Shown here piece after piece: positions 26,001 to 35,000 of a stretch of DNA of 64,000 nt (the stretch's first letter is position 1; each line of letters begins with the position of its first letter). The stretch covers positions 1,349,052-1,413,051 of the forward strand of contig NMRA01000004.1 in assembly GCA_002633005.1 (NCBI GenBank), given 5' to 3'. The position numbers and the translations under genes were made by a program. Source of the stretch: Phoronis australis. Taxonomy: Eukaryota; Phoronida; Phoronidae. Under the pieces are notes generated by a model. It had not been told where the DNA came from. It saw only the letters and a list, made by a program, of their open reading frames with translations, and searched no databases.

Positions 26001-29000
26001 ATAAATATGATCCAGGAAGATCTTGTTTGTATCTTGCATTGTCCATTATGAGAGTTTCCACAAGGAATAATTTAGCAATCCAATTTTCAACCTAAACGTT
26101 AAACAATTTTTGTATAGTCATAAAATGTTACCAAATATACATTTGGGCTAACATATTGCATTTTTCTTGTTTCTAAAAATTCTATCAATGACAGCGGTTG
26201 CCCAACAAAAAACAAGGAGTCGACATGGAAAATCTTTGATTATTATGATAAAATTAGATTACAGGAGGTGTGTACCCAGTTGCAAGAAACAGTCCCAAAT
26301 AGGGACTCACCTATGTTCCCTAATATCTTTTGCGTATTTGTGCACATTTAGTCACAGGCGTAATATTTTACTTCTATCATTTCATGACCTACTCTTTGAC
26401 TAAATGACACTTTTAATAATACAACTGAGTCCAGTGAAAATATATAAAGACTTGGTCCTTAAAGTAGAGACATTGCATGAAAAGATCCCTATTAATTTAA
26501 TTTTAACAATATTTAGATTTCAAAGCGGAGCTAACTCTTGACTTGTATCAAAGTAAAAAAATTGACCTAGTGATGACACTAAAACAGTACAAGAAAGTCC
26601 ACAAATATGCAATAGATTTAGGGTACCTGGTTAAGTTCCTATTTGGGACTGGTTCTTAAGTCCCTATTTGGGACTGGTTCATAAGTCCCTATTTGGGACT
26701 GGTTCTTAAGTCCCTATTTGGGACTGGTTCTTAAGTCCCTATTTGGGACTGGTTCTTAAGTCCCTATTTGGGACTGGTTCATAAGTCCCTATTTGGGACT
26801 GGTTCTTAAGTCCCTATTTGGGATTGCTTCATGCAAGTGGGCACTGATGCCTAAAGAAATAAACGCTTGTTTTCACGTGACAAAGACTTACGAGCAGCAG
26901 CTTCTGACATCATCATAGTCCGTCATATCAATATCAAACACCAGTTCTTTCCCGACAGGTTGGAAGTTGGCCGGTCGAACAGTCTTGTGGTCTTTTGGCT
27001 GTCAAGTAAACCACTTAAAATGAGAGTATGCGTGTACATTCGAAATAGTGACTATGGGTTCCCAGCAAGTGACTGCTATGTTGGGACACAGAATTCTCAC
27101 TAGGATTTTTTACCACCACCAGAGCTCAAAGTTTGAGCCTCGATGATCAACTGTTAGGGCCCTCGCTCACCAGAGGTAAACGGTGCATGTGCCTTCTGAA
27201 AAGGGGAACGTTGATTAGCAGTACCATTCTGTCCCGTCTTTCAAGGAACATGATGATGTACATAAAAATGTGACTGGCTCCAAATGACACCACCTTTAGA
27301 AAGGAATACCTGAGCAATGCCAGTGAAAATTGAATACATTGCAACATTGTAATTATAATGACAATGAGAATAAAACAATGGTCATGGTAACGACACATTT
27401 TAATTATGGTGAACTTTCACATCTGTATCCATGTGCAAAAAAACAACAGCATAATATATACACTTCCATCATATAGTCAACTTCATTACGCAACTCTGAA
27501 TTTAGAAAATTTTGATCTTATGTCATTTTTTCTCCAGGACAACTTAAAATCTGTTTTCTTCTGATATGGAATTTCATGAAAGTGTCATAGAGAGACATTA
27601 CCATAATGTCCACCAAACCTTACCTTAACCATGAAAACAGCTCCTATATCAATTTTATAAGGACATCTTTTCTGAATTTCTTTTTCCATCTCTGCCTGGT
27701 CAACAAAGGATTGGTAACGAATATACACATCATCTTTGAGAGTGAATGAAAATTCACGATTCTGAAAGTAGCTTTTTGGTGCTGAAAACAAAAGTTTAAA
27801 TACTTCAACATCAGTTCCACATAAGTCTCAACAATGACAGTCATTGCCAACGGTGTAAAAATAATACTTCCGAGGTGTATGGTAGTTACTTTCGTTAAAA
27901 TGCATAACTTTCTGAAAATACCGCAAGTGAACAATTTGGCAATTGACCTCTACCATTCTAGGGGTCTGTTGTGTATCGGCAATGCTACTTGTGGTTTTCT
28001 TTAGAATATAGTCACGCGGTATTTATGCCCACAAGCCACGTGCTCGTCCCCTTCTTGTATTAGTTCTCCAAGTGAATAGACGTATTATAATTTACTCTCA
28101 TCTGTGTTGTTTTACTGGTTCTACGAACACAACATTTTGGCGACGAGGATAAAAATGGAAGATCTTGCGATTAAACCATTTATTCTTCATCCCACGGAGT
28201 TGGCTGGTTCCCGTTGGGAATTGTGGATTAAGCGACTTGACAATTATTTGGTGGCAAAGAACATTACTCAGGATCCGCGCAAGAAAGCCACGCTTCTGCA
28301 CTATGCGGGGGAGGAAGTCTTTGTCATAAATGATTCTCTTCCTACGGAAGAAAATGAGACATACGACCAATTGAAAAAGAAACTTTCGGACCATTTTTCG
28401 CCGAAGCGGAATACAGAATATGAAGTTTACCAATTCCGACAAGCCACCCAGACCACGTCTGAGACTTTAGATATGTTTTGCGCTCGGTTACGGACGCTTG
28501 CGAAACATTGCGATTTCGCCGACGTTGATCGGGAGATCAAATCACAGATTATTCAGAAGACTACGATGGAGAAAGTGCGCCATAAAGGACTCACGGAATC
28601 TACGATTAGCGTTGCGGATTTATTAACTTATGGACGCACACAAGAAGCGGCAAACCAACAAGGGTTGGCGATGGCCCCACAAATTGTAAGTACATGTACT
28701 GTTACTACGAACCAAGTGCGTGGAAAACAGCCAGTTCCTCACAAACAGCCGTACCGGCACAATCACAAACGTGGGAACCGTGGAAAAGCACAAAAGTGTG
28801 TTGGTTGTGGGGGACAGTGTACGGATCGCCGAAAGTGCCCAGCATGGGGAGAGAAATGTCATCGCTGCGGTATTCTGAATCATTTTCAGTCTCAGTGTCG
28901 CTCAAAACCGACCACAAAGCCTCAACGAGGTAGGGCCAATTCCACGAATTGGCTCGGAAGTGATCAATCAGATCGCTCGATTGTTTACAACAATATGTAT

Positions 29001-32000
29001 CGCATAGACAGCGAGTCCGCACCCAGTGCTGATCCGCCACACATGGTGGACGTTATTATCAATGGCCAGATTGTTTCTATGGAATTAGACACTGGCGCCA
29101 AGTTCAGTGTGGTCAATGAAGATGTGTGGTCAAACATTTGCACAAACAACGAGCCTCTTGTAGACTCTCACGTCATACTTGTCGGCTATGGGGGTGCGGA
29201 AGTCCGGTCACGTGAGGCCGAGGTCAACGTGACTCAAGATAACCAGGAGTATCGACTCCCCCTACTGGTCACAAATTCGGGCCCAAGTCTATTAGGGCGT
29301 AATTGGCTTAATCGTTTGCGGTTGGACTGGAAACGAGTGTACACGGCCACGAATACTGTGCACGAGTTAGCTGTTTTGCAACGTTACGAGGAACTTTTCC
29401 GTGACGAATTAGGAAAATACACTGGAGGACAGGTGTCTTTGAATGTCAATCCGGAGACCACACCCGTCTACATGAAGGCACGTCCAGTCCCATATGCTTT
29501 ACGTGAAAAAGTCGAATTGGAGTTGAACCGATTAATCAACGATGGGGTGTTGAAGTCAGTGAGCTCGTCGGAGTGGGCTACGCCCGTGGTTCCCGTGTTG
29601 AAAAACTCGGGCGACGTTCGCATTTGTGGTGATTATCGTTCCACGTTGAACAAAGCTGGATTGGTTGATAAGTACCCTATTCCACGAATAGACGATTTAT
29701 TTACCAAACTTGCCGGTGGTCAGATTTATTCTAAGCTGGACTTAAGTCACGCATATCAACAGTTGGAGCTAACTGAACCTTCTCAAAAGTTAACTACCCT
29801 CAACACTCTGAGTCATGGATTACTAGCTTATACCCGCGTTCCGTTCGGGATATCCTCTGCCCCCGGCCTGTTTCAGCGTACCATGGAACAGGTAGTGCGA
29901 GGTATTCCTATGTGCACTGTGTATCTAGACGACATTTTGGTGGCTGGTCGTAACGCGGCTGAGCATAAAGCCAACCTGGAACAGGTTTTGGAACGCCTGA
30001 AGAACAACGGGTTCCGTTTGAAGAGAGAAAAATGCGTGTTCAACCAAACGTCGGTCACTTACTTGGGACACCGTCTGGACGGGGCAGGCATACGCCCCAC
30101 GAAAGAGAAAGTCACGGCGATTGTGCAGGCACCCGCTCCGCGCAACGTATCGGAGTTACGCTCGTACGTTGGATTGCTGAATTACTACCACAAGTTTCTG
30201 GACAATGCCAGTTCTGTTTTGGCACCACTCTACGCCTTGCTACGCAACGGTGTCAAATGGCGTTGGGGCAAACGCGAATCCGACGCGTTTCAACATTCAA
30301 AACGTTTGTTAACATCCACGAATTTGCTTGTTCATTATCAACCGGAATATCCTTTGTTGTTGAGCTGCGATGCTTCACCCTACGGTGTTGGCGCGGTATT
30401 ATCACACGTCTTGGAAGACAGTTCTGAAAGACCAATAGCGTTTGCTTCTCGGACATTAGCACCAGCTGAGAAGAATTATGCACAGATTGATCGCGAAGCA
30501 TTGGCTATCATCTTTGGGGTGAAACACTTCCACAGTTATTTGTATGGACGTAATTTCACAATAGTAACGGACCATTTGCCTCTTTTAGGGATTTTACGTG
30601 AGGGCACCGCCATACCGGCTATGTGTAGCTCACGTATGAAACGATGGGCCCTAATGTTGTCAGGTTATAACTACGTTTTACGACACAAGTCTGGACAGTC
30701 TAACGGCAACGCCGACGCACTTAGTAGACTGCCGCTGGAGTGTAAACCATTTCAGGTGCCCGTGCCTGAGGAAGTGGTTTTGTCGTTAACTCAGATGGAT
30801 TTTACGCCTGTCACTGTATCCAAGATACAGCGCTGGACACAACAAGACCCGATTACGTCGGCTGTGTACCGTTGTGTCTTGCAAGGTTTTCCTGACACTG
30901 CGAACGATTTGATTGCCCAGTATTTCTCCCGTCGACATGAACTTACGGTTCAGGACGGATGTTTATTATGGGGAGCGCGTGTTATCATACCTCCTCAGGG
31001 GCGTACCGCCTTATTGGATGAATTACACGGTTCACATCCCGGTATCGTCCGAATGAAGAACTTGGCACGTTCTTACATTTGGTGGCCGTCTATCGATGTG
31101 GACATCGAACAGTGTGTTCGGCAATGCCAGTCGTGCAAGGAAAATACCCAGTCGCCACAGCACGCCAAAGTTCACCCTTGGGAGTGGCCTGGAGTACCAT
31201 GGCACCGAATTCATATCGACTATGCAGGTCCAATGAAGAACGGGAAATACATTCTTGTAATTGTGGACGCTCACAGTAAATTTATCGACGCGTACATCAC
31301 CGACAGTACTTCAACCGAGGCAACAGTCAGGAAATTACGTCAGTGCTTTGCCACGCATGGACTGCCCGTAATGATTGTGTCTGACAACGGTTCTGGTTTC
31401 GCCAGTGCTGATTTTGCCAAGTTCTGTCGGAACAATGGTATTAAACATACGTTTAGTGCGCCGTACCACCCTGCGAGTAATGGTGCGGCCGAGGCTGCGG
31501 TTAAAATCGTCAAGACCGGAATGGCCAGGTTGGAAGGCGACATGGAAACCCGCCTTTACACATTCTTAGCGCGTCATCGCATTACACCACACTCTGCGAC
31601 AGGTAGACCACCCGCAGAATTATTAATGTCGAGGAGGCCGCGTTCACGTTTGGACTTAGCTGTGCCGGACCTCAGACAGCGTGTTCTACAGAAACAGTCA
31701 AGTGCGCAACGCGCACACGACACACGTGACTTTTGCGTTGGAGATACGGTACTTGTGAGAAACTTCGCCGGCTCACCCACCTGGGTCCCTGGTATGATCA
31801 TAGAACAACGAGGACCCGTGTCATTCTCGGTGGAGTTGTCCGATAAACGGATTTGGAGGCGTCACGTAGACCACATAGTACGACGCACACCGGAAGACAA
31901 CCCATCTTCAACCACGTTTGGCCCACCGCCAAGTAACTTACCGCCGCCACAAGCCTTCGTACCACCAACTCGGTTGATGGAACAACCTTCTACGCATGTG

Positions 32001-35000
32001 GTCGATCATACACATCCCACTACGGATTCGAACGCTACTACCGTACGATTACCCGTAGAAAATTCACCAAAGGATTCGTCTGTAGTTGTGACACGTTCCG
32101 GAAGGAGATCAATCCAACCAGACAGGCTGAACTTTTAATTACTACTTATTATAACTAGCTTCAGTCATCAGTAGGATCACCTTACAGCACACAGCAGTGT
32201 GATACATCGTCTTAGTTATGACTGGACACTTAGAATCGTTTTACAAACAAGACTGCTGACAGTGTGTTACATGCATGTTTGTGTTTAGTTTGAAGTGTTC
32301 CTCCATGTTTATTTACGTTTGCAGTAGTTAGCTAAGGGTAGAGGGATGTTGTGTATTGGCAATGCTACTTGTGGTTTTCCTTAGAATATAGTCACGTGGT
32401 ATTTATGCCCACAAGCCACGTGCTCATCCCCTTCTTGTATTAGTTCTCCAAGTGAATAGACGTATTATAATTTACTCTCATCTGTGTTGTTTTACTGGTT
32501 CTACGAACACAACAGGGTCACGGTTCGGTCCCATATCAGAAAGTGCCGACTGGCAGAGCCGATATCGGAACTGCATATTGGAAACTCTCACCTGTTACTT
32601 TTACATCACAACTCCGATTTATATTCTAAATTGAATCTGCTCAGCGGAACTGTGGCACTTAACTAAATCCTTAAGCTCTCGCGAACAAAATTTACATTTC
32701 AAGATTCATCATTTTGCATAAATATAGGTTTTTCTGATAACTAATATCTGTCAAATACAAAATGATTATCGCTCTCATTCCCATCTATATTGCTTACCAT
32801 CTTCAAAGGGAAGTGAAGATTTCAGCAGGTTGTTTTATATCTTTAATCAAATGTGTTGAAAAGTTAAAATCCTAGAGTATATTCCTAGCATAGGCCTACC
32901 AGTGATGATTTCATGCAAAAGGTCAATCGGTACATTTTAATTAAAAATATTGAATTAGTAGCAAGACAAATATAGCATATAAATGCTGCAAAAATTTGAA
33001 TAATTCTGAATTGATATCTTAGTCACAATAAACAGTTTAATACCAGAAATTCAGAGCGTACGTCCATCACGTACATCCGTCACACTAAGTTAACTTATAT
33101 CGAGCTGTCTGACAAAAAGTTCTTAGAAGATATTATCAAAAAGTTAGTGTGTGTGTTGTACTTTGCAAACATTCCACTATATCATCATATAAAACAAAAA
33201 ATTGTAATTTAATGCAACTCTCAGAAAATTAATGCTAAAAAATTTTTCTAAAAAATTCAAATTCTCTGCCTACGTCCGTCACACCCCTTTAAAGGCAATT
33301 TTCTCAGTCAGGTAAAAAGATAGGGGAAAAGTTGACACATGTTTTGAAAGCTATCAATGAGACCTATCAATTGATGTATTATTTTCCTAGGAAGAAAATT
33401 TTTTCACAATTGATCAAAATGCTCTCTGATGGTACGTCCGTCACAAATGGAATTGCCCATAAGACAATTTTGTATTATAAATCGTTATTGGTCTTCATTT
33501 GAAAGTTTTTAATCTTTTTGTCACAAATTACTCTCGATTCCAAACATGAAATTTGGACAGGATGTAGATTAGATGCATTTGCACCTCTTCAAGTTCTTTT
33601 CTCGAAGTCAAGGCCAAGTTTTCATGGCGAGTTTTCGATCGTCCGGAAGGCCTAATTTTGATCGGTCGGGAGATTGATGTTTTTGCAGTAGCACAATATG
33701 CCTCCCCCGCAACACGACTTTTAGATGAAGAATTTATCACTCTTTTAATTGATAATTATTTCATTTTCAGAAATTCAGTCAAACTGCTGCGCATTGGCAC
33801 TTTCCAAACAGCAGTCATTAGTTCACTAAATGGTCACGTGTCAGCGCCACGAGTGGCTACGTTGAAGTGCAATGGCATCGCAACTTCACCATTCAAAATA
33901 AAGTTTTTATAAAGAGTTTGTTGCGTAAATGATGAAATCCTTCATATTAAGAGTGGTTTGTTTTCTCAAATGGTCCATTGTCTACTTTTTGTTTTTTTGT
34001 CATGATACAATCTAATAGTACATGGGTGGCGCCGCAGCACTGAAAAAAGTGGGGGCGGGATATAGCCTCCCCCAGGCCCCTATCAGGGTATGATGCGCTG
34101 CCCATGTAGTAGTACTCAGGGGCAGGGCAAAGTATTAGGCAGGATTTTAGCCTTAAGATATTTGCACCCTCGAACTGCCACGTGAAATCTGGGAGAGTTT
34201 TGGGGGGGCATGGTCCTTGCCCCACCCCCAAATCCACCAATGTTATCTTGTGGTATAATGTGAAATTTCCTCCTAGCTCAGGTGTATTTATTTCTAAGCT
34301 GATGTGTTGTCTTTGCTCTTTTCCTTTTAAGCTGCTGTGTAATTCATTGTTTTTATCAAACATGGGGTTGGTGCTCCAGTTCTATATGCTAACAACACAC
34401 TTAAACAGCAATATCTCTGTAGAAATCAATCCAAATTGTATTACATACCACCGTGTTTGTCTCAATGAGACAAATCTTTTGATATGTAACACATGCATGT
34501 TCTTTTATTTTTTATGAAATTATGTAGAAAGGCAGATATTTTACGCATAATCGTCGCAATTCAACAGTCATTTTCTCGGTAACCACTCGCCCAATTTTTA
34601 TGATTTTGCACCATTTCATTTCTCACACCAAAGGCTTTTCAAAAATGTATTACACATGGGATTTGTAAAAAAATTTACAAAACTTTGTCCTCCCTAATTA
34701 AAGCAAATTTGTTTGTTCACTTAGAAGGAATTAAAGACATAAACGGCCTCCTAAGGTGTCCAAAGGATACCAAAATTGTACACGACCCTTTAAATTACAT
34801 ACATCCACATTACCAACATAAGGGTTACTTAAAACAAACTAGACAGGCCGAAGTGACATACCAGTGTCAAGATTGATTGGGACTGGGTCTCGAGTCCTGA
34901 TACACAGAGTGTAGGGAGGACAATCAAAAAGTAGGTCACGGTGCTCCATATCTGCCTCCGTGTAAAACCCACGTCGGTAAATTACCCGATTTCAGACTTC

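Larger units (their letters stand above)
27967..32514 (+). mobile_element. Full-length Ty3/gypsy LTR retrotransposon (PRIM1 intron 1)
   Basis: 4548 bp with 168-bp LTRs that begin TGTTGTG and end CACAACA. It is flanked by the 5-bp duplication GGGTC (27962-27966 and 32515-32519). A single gag-pol frame lies between a primer-binding site and a polypurine tract; there is no env-like frame. It is inserted antisense to PRIM1. Length, short LTRs, one fused frame and domain order resemble the Mag/Steamer-like lineage of marine animals; this placement is inference. The LTRs differ at 4 of 168 sites, all transitions and three at CpG, which implies a fairly recent insertion. Confidence 0.95.

Noticed and set aside
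26633-26832. CRISPR-like regular repeats
   Set aside because: Units are head to tail with no spacers, inside a eukaryotic transposon end.
28104-28154. Extension of the gag frame into the 5' LTR
   Set aside because: The frame there opens only with GTG and covers the LTR end and primer-binding site; the ATG at 28155 is the natural start.
28623-31801. Antisense and shifted frames inside gag-pol
   Set aside because: Shadows of the main frame with no recognisable domains.
32139-32346. Possible env gene after pol
   Set aside because: Only about 200 bp remain before the 3' LTR and no frame of note; this is a retrotransposon, not a retrovirus-like provirus with env.
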